A stretch of DNA of 64,000 bases from Stenotrophobium rhamnosiphilum (GCF_003052265.1 NZ_QANS01000003.1:558001-622000), one strand, 5' to 3'; shown: positions 9,142 to 21,259, counted from the first letter of the stretch. The notes: a model not told the origin generated them from the sequence alone. Made by a program: numbers and translations.

Positions 9142-9795
9142 TTAAGGCTGAAACAGTTGTGCGTAATGTCGCGCTGCGGCTTCGATGTCCTTGTCGCCAA
9201 ACACACCTTCAACCGCCGCCACCATGTCGGCACCGCGTGCAATCAGATCGCCCGCGTTGTGCGGCGTGACGCCGCCAATGGCGCAGATCGGAATCTGCAA
9301 CTGCGGCCGCGCCAGATTGAGCAGGCTGGGCTCAGCGCCGGGCGCGTTGGGTTTGGTGCGTGAGTCGAAGAAGCGCCCAAAGGCGACATAGCTCGCACCA
9401 CCGGCTTGAGCGGCGAGTGCGCGCTCAATCGAGCCCGCGCAGCTGACGCCAATCACGGCGTGGATGCCCAGCCGTTCACGCGCTGTAGCGAGTGAAGCGT
9501 CGGTATTACCGACATGCACGCCATCAGCGCCGCAATTCAACGCAAGTTCGACATCGTCATTGATGATGAACAGCGCGCCATGTTCATGACAGAGTCCGAG
9601 CAGGGTGTGGGCGTGGTTGGCGCGTACTGCGGCGCTGTTCCACTTGTCGCGGTATTGCAGCAGCCGCGCGCCGCCAGCAAGGGCTTCTTCTGCAGCAGCG
9701 AGCAGCGTTCCACCGCTGGCGCAGATTGCTTCGGAAGTAATCGCGTAGAGACCGCGCAATGCGGCCGGCGTTGGATGTGGGTGCGATGATTTCAC
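9142..9795 (-). CDS. thiE: Thiamine-phosphate synthase ThiE
   Basis: A 217-residue TIM-barrel enzyme that joins HMP-pyrophosphate and thiazole phosphate to give thiamine phosphate. Visible family motifs: QYRDK early in the barrel, FIINDDVELAL, DGVHVGNTD, IGVSCAGS, YVAFGRFFDSRTKP and the C-terminal phosphate loop CAIGGVTPHNA. The start codon overlaps the thiD stop by 4 bases, so the two are translationally coupled. The gap to hemL is 66 bases with no clear terminator. Confidence 0.94.
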   Translation of the reverse strand: MKSSHPHPTPAALRGLYAITSEAICASGGTLLAAAEEALAGGARLLQYRDKWNSAAVRANHAHTLLGLCHEHGALFIINDDVELALNCGADGVHVGNTDASLATARERLGIHAVIGVSCAGSIERALAAQAGGASYVAFGRFFDSRTKPNAPGAEPSLLNLARPQLQIPICAIGGVTPHNAGDLIARGADMVAAVEGVFGDKDIEAAARHYAQLFQP

Positions 9796-10571
9796 AGGAG
9801 CCTTCCGGGAATGCTGCGACCTTGGCCGGTGCGCTGCGCGTTCTGTAGCGCGCGTTGAGTGTAGGCCTGGGCTTCGGCCAGCGCGTCGCCAACTTCGCGT
9901 CCCTGTGCCAGTAGCGCAGCAATAGACGCGGCCAGCGTGCAGCCTGCGCCGTGAAAGGTTTCAGGCAGGCGCGGCCAGCGGAAGGTCTGCGCTTCGTGCC
10001 CGACGCGGTGCCAGCTATTGACGACGTCGTCACTGGGTTCGTCGCCGCCGGTGATCAGCACATTGGCGCAGCCGGTCTCCAAGAGCGCGTCTGCGTTTTC
10101 AGCCGCGGTATCGCCAGGCGCAAGGCGACGCGCTTCTGCGGCATTCGGCGTTAGTACCGTAGTCAGGGGAAAGAGCTGGGTCTGCATCGCCATGATCGTG
10201 GCTGTGCTTGCCAGATTGCTGCCGCCGCCAGCGCGCAGGATCGGGTCTAGCACCAGCGGCACGCCAAGCGCCTGCGCAGTGCGGGCAATCACTGAAATCT
10301 GCGCCGCTTCGCCCAACAGGCCTACTTTAATCGCGCTGATCACGCTATCGCTCGACAGGGCCACGATCTGCTCGGCTAGCAGCGTCAGATCCGTGGGCAC
10401 CACGCGCTCGACATTGCGGGTGTCCTGCACGGTGTGGGCCGTGATGATGGTCAGCGCGTGGCCGCCGAGCGCACCAATGGCTTCGATGTCTGCGTGGATT
10501 CCTGCGCCACCACCGGGGTCGTGACCGGAGAAGCAAAGGACGATGGGGCGTTGTGAGTGAGTTGATGACAT
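9792..10571 (-). CDS. thiD: Hydroxymethylpyrimidine/phosphomethylpyrimidine kinase ThiD
   Basis: A 259-residue ribokinase-like enzyme that phosphorylates HMP and HMP-phosphate for thiamine synthesis. The N-terminal substrate site GHDPGGGAGIHADI, the central LDPILRAGGG, TVLTPNAAEA, and the anion-hole motif FHGAGCTLAASIAA are all present. First gene of thiD-thiE. I found no TPP riboswitch in the 372 bases upstream, so thiamine control is not evident at the leader level. Confidence 0.94.
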   Translation of the reverse strand: MSSTHSQRPIVLCFSGHDPGGGAGIHADIEAIGALGGHALTIITAHTVQDTRNVERVVPTDLTLLAEQIVALSSDSVISAIKVGLLGEAAQISVIARTAQALGVPLVLDPILRAGGGSNLASTATIMAMQTQLFPLTTVLTPNAAEARRLAPGDTAAENADALLETGCANVLITGGDEPSDDVVNSWHRVGHEAQTFRWPRLPETFHGAGCTLAASIAALLAQGREVGDALAEAQAYTQRALQNAQRTGQGRSIPGRLL

Positions 10572-10625
10572 GGCGTGAGTTTAAGGTCTTGACAGCGTCA
10601 AAAATTTATATGCGGGGTTCTATGC

Positions 10626-10837
10626 TTATGCACAGTAGTGGGGCGATGCCTTCAGAAACCAAGTAAAACCGACATTTTTCTGCAAGAATGCTGCAATATT
10701 TCAGTAAGTTAATGATTCCATTAACGAAATCGGCCTGATTATAAACTGGCCTCGGCGGAAAAAAGTTCGACGCAGCCGCTACTTAGCGAATTCTGCTCAT
10801 CATTGTCCACACAGTTATCCACAGATTTTGTGAATAT
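10626..10837. promoter_or_regulatory. Cluster of DnaA-box-like sequences in a 372-base non-coding gap
   Basis: The gap 10572-10943 holds no gene. It contains TTATGCACA (10626-10634), TTGTCCACA (10803-10811), the perfect consensus box TTATCCACA (10815-10823), and an inverted near-match TGTGAATAT (10829-10837). The last three lie within 35 bases and are spaced 12 and 14 bases apart. The consensus TTWTNCACA is matched fully by two and at eight of nine positions by two. AT-rich stretches lie on both sides. No dnaA, dnaN, gidA or parA gene is nearby, so this is more likely an accessory DnaA-binding locus or a DnaA-regulated site than the origin. Confidence 0.45.
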
Positions 10838-10943
10838 TGGCACCTTTCTTATACCTGGCATGCACTTAGCGTTAATTCTTAAGGTAAACGAGAGCTTTTG
10901 ACGCACGCTTTTTGGAGGAGCCGCATCGGGTAATTTTGCGCAG

Positions 10944-12197
10944 TTAGTTTGTGGGTTGTGGGCGCAGCAATACTTTCAATAGACGTTTTGCGGTCGGCAG
11001 TGATGGCGCGGTGTGCCCACCCAGCAAGCTCCCAACCAGGCGCATTTTCAAATCAGGCCGCGCCATCGCGCCCAGCGCCAAGGTCGAAACGCCCCAAGGC
11101 GTGCGACACCAATCGCGCAGGCGTTGGCTGAACAGAAAGAGTTTGTCGTATTCGGCATGCAGTGCGGCGGCATAGGCGGCCGAATCTTCCACGCCCGTTT
11201 GCAGGGCGCGGATCGCGTGGGTGGCGGCGACATGGCCGGATTCCAGCGCGTAATCGATGCCTTCGCCGGTCAGTGGGTTCACCAAGCCTGCGGCTTCTCC
11301 CGCAATCAGCATGCGCGGGGCGCTGAGTGGCGACTGCAAGAAATCCCAACGGAGCGGAAAATTCTTGGGTGGCGCGATGGGTTTTGCACCCTTGAGGATC
11401 ACTTGCGCGGGCTTGCTCGATAAATAGCGCGCTAGGTCTTCACTGAGCGACTGATCACGACGGCGATGCTCTAGCCCGATGCCGACATTGGCCAGACCAT
11501 TGCCCGCAGGGAAAATCCAGCCATAGCCCGGCAGCGTGCTGCGGCCAAAATGCAGATGCCAGGTGTCTTGCTGATCAAGGCCTTCCAGATACTGGCGCGA
11601 GGCCACCATCATTTCCGGCTTGCGTGCGAGCAGACGCATGCGTTGTGCGAGTGCGAGATGCGCGCCGGTGGCGAGAATCGCGAGACGCGCGCGCAGTGAT
11701 TGCTCACCGCTCGATGTTTTGATTTTCAGCGTGATGCCACTGTCATCGGCATCCCAGTGCGTGACTTCCTGCTGTGTGCGCAACTCAGCACCAGCCGCGA
11801 CCGCGCGTTCAACCAGCAGCATGTCCAACTGCAAACGTGGCAGCACATAAGCGTAATCCGGAAATCCGGGCGCGCCTTTGAGTTGTGCGACAACGCGACC
11901 GAGTGGCGCGGTCATTTGGAATTGATGAATGCGCGCGCCGCGCTTTTGCACTTCTTCTTCAAGCCCAAGCTTTTGCAACTCAAGCACTGCGCGCGCGGTC
12001 AGGCCGTCGCCACAAATTTTGTCGCGAGGAAATTCGGATTTATCGAGGAGTACAACGCGCAAGCCTGCGCGCGCAGCGTGAAATGCCGCAGCAGCGCCGG
12101 CTGGGCCGGCGCCGATGACGGCTAGATCGTAAGTGACTGCAGCGTTGCTCAAGTGTTTGCGGAAGTGACTGGAACGGGAAGTCCCAGATTCTTCCAC
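10944..12197 (-). CDS. Geranylgeranyl-reductase-family FAD-dependent oxidoreductase
   Basis: A flavoprotein of about 400 residues. The Rossmann motif DLAVIGAGPAGAAAA is followed by DKSEFPRDKICGDGLTARA, the GGR-type signature for FAD binding. GYGWIFPAGNGLANVGIG and AGEAAGLVNPLTGEGIDYAL lie in the second half. Relatives reduce isoprenoid chains or act in quinone or halogenase-like chemistry; the substrate here cannot be read from sequence. The frame opens with a GTG at 12197 inside metF. A TTG at 12150-12152 would overlap the metF stop as TTGA and place the Rossmann motif near residue 8, which I find more plausible. It is the last gene of the metK-ahcY-metF cluster. Confidence 0.82.
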   Translation of the reverse strand: MEESGTSRSSHFRKHLSNAAVTYDLAVIGAGPAGAAAAFHAARAGLRVVLLDKSEFPRDKICGDGLTARAVLELQKLGLEEEVQKRGARIHQFQMTAPLGRVVAQLKGAPGFPDYAYVLPRLQLDMLLVERAVAAGAELRTQQEVTHWDADDSGITLKIKTSSGEQSLRARLAILATGAHLALAQRMRLLARKPEMMVASRQYLEGLDQQDTWHLHFGRSTLPGYGWIFPAGNGLANVGIGLEHRRRDQSLSEDLARYLSSKPAQVILKGAKPIAPPKNFPLRWDFLQSPLSAPRMLIAGEAAGLVNPLTGEGIDYALESGHVAATHAIRALQTGVEDSAAYAAALHAEYDKLFLFSQRLRDWCRTPWGVSTLALGAMARPDLKMRLVGSLLGGHTAPSLPTAKRLLKVLLRPQPTN

Positions 12198-13021
12198 AAA
12201 CGCAGCGTGGCTTCAGATTGATTGAGCGTATAGAAGTGAATACCGGGGCAGCCGTTGTCGAGTAGCGTGCGCGACAAGCGGGTGACGACATCCAAACCAA
12301 AATCCTGCAGCGCCTGCTTGTCGTCCTGATACTGCTCAAGACGCAAACGTACCCAGCGCGGAATCTCAGCGCCGCAAGCGGCAGAGAAACGCGTGAGCTG
12401 CGCATGGTTGGTGATCGGCATGATGCCGGCCACGATTGGAATCTTGATGTTGGCTTTCTGGCAGCGCTCGACGAAATCGAAATAGCTGTCGGCGTTGTAA
12501 AAGTACTGCGATACAGCAACGCTTGCGCCTGCTTCCACCTTGCGGCGGAAGTTTTCGAAGTCGGCTTCTGGGCTCGGTGCTTGCGGATGCGTTTCCGGAT
12601 ACGCAGCAACTTCCAGATGAAAATAATCGCCATGCAATTCACGAATGAAGCTGACCAGTTCATTGGCATAACGCAATTCGCCCGGTGCGCTGGTGTCCAT
12701 CGCGGTCGCAGGCAAATCACCACGTAGCGCAACGATGCGGCGAATGCCCGCAGCGCGATACTTGTCGAGCAGTGATTTGATGTTTTCGCGTGTGGATCCA
12801 ACGCAGGTGAGATGCGGTGCGCCTTCAATGCCGGTCTGCTTGATGACGCGCATTACGGTTTCGTAGGTGCCGTCTTGTTCAGAGCCGCCAGCGCCGTAAG
12901 TGACCGAAAAATATTGCGGCTTGAGTGCAGCGAGTTTTTCGATAACCGCAGGAAGTTTCGCCGCGCCCTCTGGAGTGCGCGGTGGAAACAACTCGAATGA
13001 AAATGAAACTTCTTGTGTCAT
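12149..13021 (-). CDS. metF: 5,10-methylenetetrahydrofolate reductase MetF
   Basis: A 290-residue flavin-dependent TIM barrel that makes 5-methyl-THF for methionine synthesis. FSFELFPPRTPEG with the catalytic glutamate is at the N-terminus; SVTYGAGGS, PHLTCVGSTRENI, VALRGDLP and the late VAGIMPITNHAQL follow. I used the ATG at 13019-13021 because it starts exactly at the conserved MTQEVSFSFELFPP region; the open frame continues 20 codons upstream into a repeat element and is not coding there. Downstream of ahcY in the methyl-cycle cluster, separated from it by a palindromic repeat and a hairpin. Confidence 0.95.
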   Translation of the reverse strand: MTQEVSFSFELFPPRTPEGAAKLPAVIEKLAALKPQYFSVTYGAGGSEQDGTYETVMRVIKQTGIEGAPHLTCVGSTRENIKSLLDKYRAAGIRRIVALRGDLPATAMDTSAPGELRYANELVSFIRELHGDYFHLEVAAYPETHPQAPSPEADFENFRRKVEAGASVAVSQYFYNADSYFDFVERCQKANIKIPIVAGIMPITNHAQLTRFSAACGAEIPRWVRLRLEQYQDDKQALQDFGLDVVTRLSRTLLDNGCPGIHFYTLNQSEATLRLWKNLGLPVPVTSANT

Positions 13022-13037
13022 CGCGACAAACTCAATC

Positions 13038-13121
13038 GTAGGGTGGGTTAGCCGCATCGCGGCGTAACCCACCATCTTCACGAAAGGCGGGCTACGCGAC
13101 GAAGCCGCTAACCCGCCCTAC
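13038..13121. repeat. Dispersed palindromic repeat, copy 1 (84 bp)
   Basis: The element begins GTAGGGTGGGTTAG and ends CTAACCCGCCCTAC, terminal arms that pair at 13 of 14 positions. It contains an inner palindromic segment with GCGGCGTAACCCACC. A second copy with the same ends and the same inner CGAAAGGCGGG...ACGCGA segment lies at 47681-47766. Both copies sit between co-directional genes inside an operon. REP-like short palindromic elements of this sequence class are widespread in bacteria; no transposase is nearby. Confidence 0.8.
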
Positions 13122-13132
13122 ATTTCCTATTC

Positions 13133-13158
13133 GTCATCCCCGCCTTCGCGGGGATGAC
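13133..13158. terminator. Perfect 11-bp hairpin between ahcY and metF
   Basis: GTCATCCCCGC (13133-13143) pairs perfectly with GCGGGGATGAC (13148-13158) around a CTTC loop. No U-tract follows on the minus strand, so it may be a processing or pausing hairpin, or another short dispersed repeat, and not a strong terminator. It lies directly after the ahcY stop on the transcribed strand. Confidence 0.5.
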
Positions 13159-13166
13159 GTTATTGC

Positions 13167-14606
13167 TTAGTAACGATAATGCTCAGGCTTGTACGGGCCT
13201 TCAACTGGCACGCCGAGGTAAGCGGCCTGATCTGCAGTGAGCTTGGTCAGCTTCACGCCGATCTGCTCAAGGTGCAGCGCGGCGACTTCTTCGTCGAGCT
13301 TCTTCGGCAAGCGATACACGGTCTTTTCGTACGTGTCCTTGTTCTTCCAGAGGTCGATCTGTGCAAGTGTCTGGTTGGAGAAGGAGTTGCTCATCACGAA
13401 CGCCGGGTGACCGTTGGCGCAACCGAGATTCACCAAGCGACCTTCAGCAAGAATGTAGATGCTCTTGCCGCCGGGGAAGGTGTAGTGGTCGACCTGTGGC
13501 TTGATGTTCATCTTGACCACGCCGGCTTCGGCGTTCAGACGATCCATCTGAATTTCGTTGTCGAAGTGACCAATGTTGCAGACCAGCGCGTTGTGCTTCA
13601 TCGCCTTCATGTGATCGAGGGTGATGATGTCTTTGTTGCCGGTGGTGGTGACGTAAATGTCAGCCAAGCCGAGCGAGTCTTCAACGGTGGTGACCTGGAA
13701 GCCTTCCATCGCAGCCTGCAGCGCATTGATAGGATCGATTTCCGTGACGATCACGCGAGCGCCGAGGCCGCGCAGCGAGTGCGCAGAACCTTTACCGACG
13801 TCGCCGTAACCGCAAACGACAGCAACCTTGCCAGCGATCATCAGATCGGTCGCGCGCTTGATGCCGTCAGCCAGTGATTCACGGCAGCCGTAAAGGTTGT
13901 CGAACTTCGACTTGGTAACCGAGTCGTTCACGTTGATGGCAGGAACGAGCAGCTTGCCCGCTTCCATCATCTGATACAGACGATGCACGCCCGTGGTGGT
14001 TTCTTCCGAAACACCGCGCCAGTCTTTAACCACGCGCGTCCAGAAGCCAGGACGTTCCTTGGCGACTTTCTTCAGCAGGTCTTTGATGACTTTGATTTCG
14101 TGGTTGTCGCTAGGCGTATCAACCCACTTGTCGCCGTGCTCCAACTCGTAGCCTTTGTGAATCAGCAAGGTCACGTCGCCGCCGTCATCAACAACGAGTT
14201 CAGGGCCGGTGAGCGTGCCATCAGGCAGCGTGTGCGTGATGCTGTCGAGTGCCAGATCCCAATACTCTTCCAGTGACTCGCCTTTCCATGCGAACACTGG
14301 CGTGCCAGCGGCAGCAACCGCAGCAGCAGCGTCATCAGAGGTCGAGAAAATGTTGCAGGAAGCCCAACGCACGGATGCGCCGAGATGGCCGAGCGTTTCC
14401 AGCAGCACGGCGGTTTCCTTGGTCATGTGCAGCGAGCCGGTCAGACGCACGCCTTTCAGCGGCTTCAGCGGTGCGTACTTGGCGCGGATCGACATCAGGC
14501 CTGGCATTTCTTCTTCTGCCATGACGATGCGCTTGCGGCCGAATTCGGCCAGAGAAATGTCACGGACCTTGTAGTCGGTGAAGTTAGATTTAAGAACTGC
14601 GTTCAT
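13167..14606 (-). CDS. ahcY: S-adenosylhomocysteinase AhcY
   Basis: A 479-residue NAD-dependent hydrolase that cleaves SAH to homocysteine and adenosine, removing the inhibitor of methyltransferases. Motifs: [32 protein letters not shown], the NAD-binding [34 protein letters not shown], and C-terminal KPEHYRY with the lysine and tyrosine that reach into the partner active site. The length includes the extra segment of about 40 residues seen in bacterial long-form enzymes (about 175-215). Expression is predicted to rise with SAH through the riboswitch just upstream. The ATG at 14604-14606 follows a GGAG about nine bases upstream. Confidence 0.97.
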   Translation of the reverse strand: MNAVLKSNFTDYKVRDISLAEFGRKRIVMAEEEMPGLMSIRAKYAPLKPLKGVRLTGSLHMTKETAVLLETLGHLGASVRWASCNIFSTSDDAAAAVAAAGTPVFAWKGESLEEYWDLALDSITHTLPDGTLTGPELVVDDGGDVTLLIHKGYELEHGDKWVDTPSDNHEIKVIKDLLKKVAKERPGFWTRVVKDWRGVSEETTTGVHRLYQMMEAGKLLVPAINVNDSVTKSKFDNLYGCRESLADGIKRATDLMIAGKVAVVCGYGDVGKGSAHSLRGLGARVIVTEIDPINALQAAMEGFQVTTVEDSLGLADIYVTTTGNKDIITLDHMKAMKHNALVCNIGHFDNEIQMDRLNAEAGVVKMNIKPQVDHYTFPGGKSIYILAEGRLVNLGCANGHPAFVMSNSFSNQTLAQIDLWKNKDTYEKTVYRLPKKLDEEVAALHLEQIGVKLTKLTADQAAYLGVPVEGPYKPEHYRY

Positions 14607-14632
14607 GCGATCGCTCCAGAGTTTTCAGGAAC

Positions 14633-14711
14633 GGGCGCCGTTACAACGGATTTGGGAAAACCCCGTCGAGCCTGGCCCACCTTGCGTGGGTCGCAGCGCC
14701 CCTCGACGGGG
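14633..14711 (-). promoter_or_regulatory. SAH riboswitch in the ahcY leader
   Basis: On the minus strand, the P1 arms CCCCGTCGAG and CTCGACGGGG enclose the conserved core GGGGCGCTGCGACCC and GGGCCAGG of the SAH riboswitch (Rfam SAH_riboswitch class). Downstream, CCGTT/AACGG forms the small extra hairpin, and GGCGCCC can pair with the core GGGGCGC as the class pseudoknot. It ends 27 bases before the ahcY start. Known members turn genes on when SAH binds and reject SAM. The position between metK and ahcY implies that ahcY and the genes after it respond to SAH while metK need not. Confidence 0.93.
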
Positions 14712-14723
14712 TCACTTCATTGC

Positions 14724-15941
14724 TTACTTAAACTTTTTTGCGTCGGCTGCGAGCGCTTCGGCCTTGTCCGTCTTCTCCCACGAGAATGCGGTGTAGGTCT
14801 TGCCGTCAGCGCCTTTGATCTCAAACGGCTTGCGGCCGAAGTGACCGTAGGAAGCCGTCATCTGATACATCGGGTGGATCAGGTCGAGCATCTTGATGAT
14901 GCCGCCCGGACGCAGGTCGAAATTGCGACGCACGAGTTTTTCAATCGCGGTGTCGCTGATCTTGCCGGTGCCGAAGGTGGTGACCATGATCGAAGTGGGT
15001 TCTGCAACGCCGATGGCGTAGCTGATCTGAACTTCGCAACGATCTGCGATGCCGGAAGCAACGATGTTCTTGGCAACGTAGCGCGCAGCGTATGCAGCCG
15101 AACGGTCAACCTTGGAAGGATCCTTGCCCGAGAATGCGCCGCCACCGTGACGTGCCCAACCGCCGTACGAGTCAACGATGATCTTACGGCCGGTGAGACC
15201 GCAATCGCCCACTGGGCCGCCGATCACGAAGTTGCCGGTCGGGTTGATGTGGAACTTGGTCGCCTTGGTCAGCCACTTTGCGGGCAACACAGGCTTGATG
15301 ATTTCTTCCAACACGGCTTCGCGCAGATCTTTCAGCTTGATGTCTGGATCGTGCTGCGTCGACAACACAACGGCGTCGATGCCGACGACTGCGTCATCTT
15401 TGTAGCGCAGCGTGATCTGGCTCTTTGCGTCTGGGCGCAGCCATGAAAGGCCGCCCTTCTTCGCTTTGCGAATCTTGGCCTGCTGCTCAACGAGGCGATG
15501 CGCGTAGAAAATCGGCGCAGGCATCAAGGTGGCGGTTTCGTTGCAGGCGTAGCCGAACATCAGGCCCTGGTCGCCAGCGCCGATGTCTTCAGCTGCTTTT
15601 GCTTTCTTGCTGGTGCCGTCAACGCCCATGGCGATGTCAGGCGACTGCTTGCCGATGATGTTGATCACGCCGCAGGTGTGGCCGTCGAAGCCGACTTCGG
15701 TGTTGCTGTAGCCGATGCCATTGATGACGCCGCGCGCAATCGCGTCAACGTCAAAGTTGGCGGTGGTGGTGACTTCGCCAGCGAGCACGGCAACGCCGGT
15801 CTTCACCAACGTTTCGCAAGCAACGCGTGCACGAGGGTCCTGCGCAAGAATCGCGTCAAGAATCGCGTCAGAAATCTGATCCGCCATTTTGTCCGGATGG
15901 CCTTCGGAAACGGACTCGGAGGTAAAGAGATATTCGCTCAC
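14724..15941 (-). CDS. metK: S-adenosylmethionine synthetase MetK
   Basis: A 405-residue enzyme that makes SAM from methionine and ATP. The N-terminal [21 protein letters not shown] carries metal- and ATP-binding residues; [12 protein letters not shown], the phosphate-loop region [18 protein letters not shown], and [13 protein letters not shown] are present. Slightly longer than E. coli MetK (384). First gene of the methyl-cycle cluster; the next gene ahcY starts 118 bases downstream behind the riboswitch. The leader (15942-16130) shows no SAM riboswitch that I can recognise. Confidence 0.97.
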   Translation of the reverse strand: MSEYLFTSESVSEGHPDKMADQISDAILDAILAQDPRARVACETLVKTGVAVLAGEVTTTANFDVDAIARGVINGIGYSNTEVGFDGHTCGVINIIGKQSPDIAMGVDGTSKKAKAAEDIGAGDQGLMFGYACNETATLMPAPIFYAHRLVEQQAKIRKAKKGGLSWLRPDAKSQITLRYKDDAVVGIDAVVLSTQHDPDIKLKDLREAVLEEIIKPVLPAKWLTKATKFHINPTGNFVIGGPVGDCGLTGRKIIVDSYGGWARHGGGAFSGKDPSKVDRSAAYAARYVAKNIVASGIADRCEVQISYAIGVAEPTSIMVTTFGTGKISDTAIEKLVRRNFDLRPGGIIKMLDLIHPMYQMTASYGHFGRKPFEIKGADGKTYTAFSWEKTDKAEALAADAKKFK

Positions 15942-16130
15942 GGCATGAACCTCAAAAATAAGGATTGAAGAAAGCGCGCCGGACGGATGTTCCCTTGCGC
16001 TGATGATCTGTCTATACGGATGAACGGATATTCTAGATGAATCCCCGGGCCGGGGCCAGACTTTTTAACGGTGCTTAACCTAGCCCATCTCCAGCCTTTA
16101 AGCTGGAGCCTCAAATCTTTAGGGCCCCCT

Positions 16131-16682
16131 ATGCCAACCCCTTCAGCGATGCTGCCTTTGGGCACTTTGGCCCCTGATTTCCAGCTGCCAGACACGGTTT
16201 CGGGCCAAAACTTAAGCCTTGCGGACGTGCGCGGCAGGCAGGCCACCGTCGTCATGTTCACCTGCAATCATTGCCCTTATGTGAAACATGTTGAGAGCGA
16301 GATGGTTCGGCTGGCTGCGGACTATCAGCCGCGCGGAGTGGGATTCGCCGCGATCAGTAGCAATGACGTCACCCGTTATCCCGAAGACGGCCCAGCAGAG
16401 ATGGCCGAAGTTGCTCGCCAGCAGGGCTATACGTTTCCGTATCTCTACGATGAGTCGCAGGATGTGGCGCGCGCGTATTCCGCAGCCTGCACCCCAGATT
16501 TTTATGTTTTCGATGAGCAACTGCGCTGTGTCTATCGCGGTCGGCTTGATGATTCCACGCCGGGCAATAAAAAGCCCTTAAGTGGCGCAGATTTGCGCGC
16601 GGCGCTCGATGCGGTACTGGGTGACGGTGTTGTCTCTGGTGATCAATTTCCGAGTTATGGCTGCAGTATTAAATTCCGCTGA
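16131..16682 (+). CDS. Redoxin / AhpC-TSA family thioredoxin-like protein
   Basis: A 183-residue thioredoxin-fold protein. The N-terminal MLPLGTLAPDFQLPDT is the usual redoxin entry strand. The redox site is MFTCNHCPYVK, a CxxC of the form C-N-H-C at about residues 44-47. The C-terminal YGCSIKF is typical of a stand-alone redoxin family, often of unknown partner. No signal peptide is apparent, so it should be cytoplasmic. I start at the ATG at 16131, which fits the family; the open frame begins 20 codons earlier over a small hairpin (16089-16108). It is transcribed away from metK. Confidence 0.85.
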   Translation: MPTPSAMLPLGTLAPDFQLPDTVSGQNLSLADVRGRQATVVMFTCNHCPYVKHVESEMVRLAADYQPRGVGFAAISSNDVTRYPEDGPAEMAEVARQQGYTFPYLYDESQDVARAYSAACTPDFYVFDEQLRCVYRGRLDDSTPGNKKPLSGADLRAALDAVLGDGVVSGDQFPSYGCSIKFR

Positions 16683-16739
16683 GAATCGGATCGGTTGGCC
16701 CGGAACCTAGGTGCACAAAGGCACGCAGGGCATGCGCAA

Positions 16740-16816
16740 TGTTTTATTTATAATTCTTAAGAAAAATAAATTAAATAATTAATCACTATTCTGGATTAGT
16801 AAAAATGCGGACTAAT
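16740..16816 (+). promoter_or_regulatory. AT-rich promoter region of tkt with a short inverted repeat
   Basis: A strongly AT-rich stretch of about 65 bases precedes the tkt leader and stands out from the GC-rich flanks. It is compatible with an UP element. ATTAGT (16795-16800) and ACTAAT (16811-16816) form an inverted repeat with a 10-base spacer, a possible operator. The -35 and -10 elements cannot be placed with confidence. Confidence 0.35.
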
Positions 16817-16897
16817 TCACGTGTTCCTTGCTCCCGAGCGCCTTAAAAAGGAAAATACGCGCCCTTATTTGCCGCCTCAGCACCGAGCCATAGCCCG

Positions 16898-19943
<3,046 letters not shown>

Positions 19944-19960
19944 TCGCAGCAAAAATCTGG

Positions 19961-19985
19961 AAAGCCCCGTTGATTCGGGGCTTTT
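19961..19985 (+). terminator. Hairpin with U-tract between gapA and pgk
   Basis: AAAGCCCCG and CGGGGCTTTT form a stem of about nine pairs around TTGATT, with four T residues at the end. It probably terminates part of the transcripts and sets gapA above pgk. Confidence 0.75.
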
Positions 19986-20016
19986 CACTTTCTGTAATTC
20001 GTAACGGATAAATGCA

Positions 20017-21195
20017 ATGACTGTTTTACGCATGACTGATTTGGATCTCACTGGCAAACGCCTGCTGATCCGCCAAGACCTCAACGTGCCAATCAACAAC
20101 GGCAAAATCACTTCGGATGCGCGTCTGCGTGCATCGTTGGCAACGCTGCAGCTCGCGCTGGAGCGCGGCGCTTCGGTGTTGGTGATCTCGCACCTTGGCC
20201 GCCCTAAGGCTGGCAAGTTCGACCCGGAAGCATCGCTGACTTTGGTTGCTGCATGGTTGTCAGAAAAGTTGGAGCGCACGGTTCCGCTCGTCACCAACTG
20301 GATCGACGGCATTGCGATGGAACCGGGCCAGATTGCACTTGGTGAAAACACGCGCTTTCTCAAAGGCGAGAAAGACAACGACGAAGCGCTGTCGAAGAAA
20401 ATGGCTTCGCTCTGCGATATCTATGTGATGGATGCTTTCGGCACTGCGCATCGTGCAGAAGCTTCTACGCATGGCGTTGCCAAGTTTGCACCAGTTGCGT
20501 GCGCAGGCCCGCTGCTCGCTGCAGAACTCGATGCGCTCAGCACTGCGCTGGCTAATCCGAAGAAGCCATTGGCTGTGATCGTTGGTGGCAGCAAGGTTTC
20601 GACCAAGCTCGATCTGTTGGAAAATCTTGCCGACATCGCCGATCAGTTAATCATCGGCGGCGGTATCGCCAACACCTTCCTTGCTGCAATGGGCAAGCCA
20701 GTTGGCAAGTCGCTGCACGAAGCCGACATGCTTGATAAGGCGCGTAGCATTCTCGCCAAGATTCAGGCGCGTGGCGGTGATATTCCATTGCCGGAAGATG
20801 TCGTCGTTGCTTCCGAGTTCTCGGCAGAAGCGCATGCAGAAGTGCGTTCAGCTGATGAAGTCGAATCCGATGAAATGATCCTCGACATCGGCCCGAAGAC
20901 GCGCAAGAAACTTGCAGCGTTGCTGAAGTCTTGCGGCACCATCGTCTGGAACGGCCCGGTCGGTGTGTTTGAGTACGACAGCTTTGCCGGTGGCACCAAG
21001 GCGATTGCCGAAGCGATTGCGTCTGCTGACGGTTACACGCTGGCTGGCGGTGGCGACACGCTCGCTGCGATCGACAAGTTCAAAGTTGCCGATCGTATCG
21101 ATTACATCTCCACTGGCGGCGGCGCTTTCCTTGAGTTCCTGGAAGGTAAGAAGCTGCCTGCAGTCGAGATTCTGGAGCAGCGCGCTAAAGGTTAA
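20017..21195 (+). CDS. pgk: Phosphoglycerate kinase
   Basis: A 392-residue glycolytic kinase that moves phosphate from 1,3-bisphosphoglycerate to [31 protein letters not shown] and the second-domain [18 protein letters not shown] are diagnostic, and the C-terminal nucleotide loop GGGDTLAAI is intact. The ATG at 20017 gives the usual [11 protein letters not shown] start. Third gene of tkt-gapA-pgk; in many relatives pyk and fba follow, but here a terminator and lemA do. Confidence 0.97.
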   Translation: MTVLRMTDLDLTGKRLLIRQDLNVPINNGKITSDARLRASLATLQLALERGASVLVISHLGRPKAGKFDPEASLTLVAAWLSEKLERTVPLVTNWIDGIAMEPGQIALGENTRFLKGEKDNDEALSKKMASLCDIYVMDAFGTAHRAEASTHGVAKFAPVACAGPLLAAELDALSTALANPKKPLAVIVGGSKVSTKLDLLENLADIADQLIIGGGIANTFLAAMGKPVGKSLHEADMLDKARSILAKIQARGGDIPLPEDVVVASEFSAEAHAEVRSADEVESDEMILDIGPKTRKKLAALLKSCGTIVWNGPVGVFEYDSFAGGTKAIAEAIASADGYTLAGGGDTLAAIDKFKVADRIDYISTGGGAFLEFLEGKKLPAVEILEQRAKG

Positions 21196-21222
21196 TTAGC
21201 CTTTTAGCCATTGAAAACGCTG

Positions 21223-21259
21223 AGGCCGTGCATACATAGTGTGCACGGCCTTATTTTTT
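21223..21259 (+). terminator. Intrinsic terminator after pgk
   Basis: AGGCCGTGCA (21223-21232) pairs perfectly with TGCACGGCCT (21242-21251); the sequence continues TATTTTTT. This is a strong stem-loop with a U-tract, and it separates the glycolytic cluster from lemA. Confidence 0.9.

Noticed and set aside
10572-10943. Possible chromosomal replication origin
   Set aside because: DnaA-like boxes are present, but no dnaA, dnaN, gidA, rpmH or parAB genes are near. Called an accessory cluster instead.
10572-10943. TPP riboswitch upstream of thiD
   Set aside because: I looked for the CTGAGA and ACCTGATCTGGATAATG-type core on the minus strand and found none.
14385-15446. 353-codon open frame on the plus strand
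   Set aside because: It lies antisense to metK and ahcY, whose protein motifs are unmistakable. It is a GC-driven shadow frame with no recognisable domain.
15942-16130. SAM riboswitch or MetJ boxes upstream of metK
   Set aside because: There is an interesting run of GATGA-like repeats, but no SAM aptamer core and no clear AGACGTCT-type tandem boxes.
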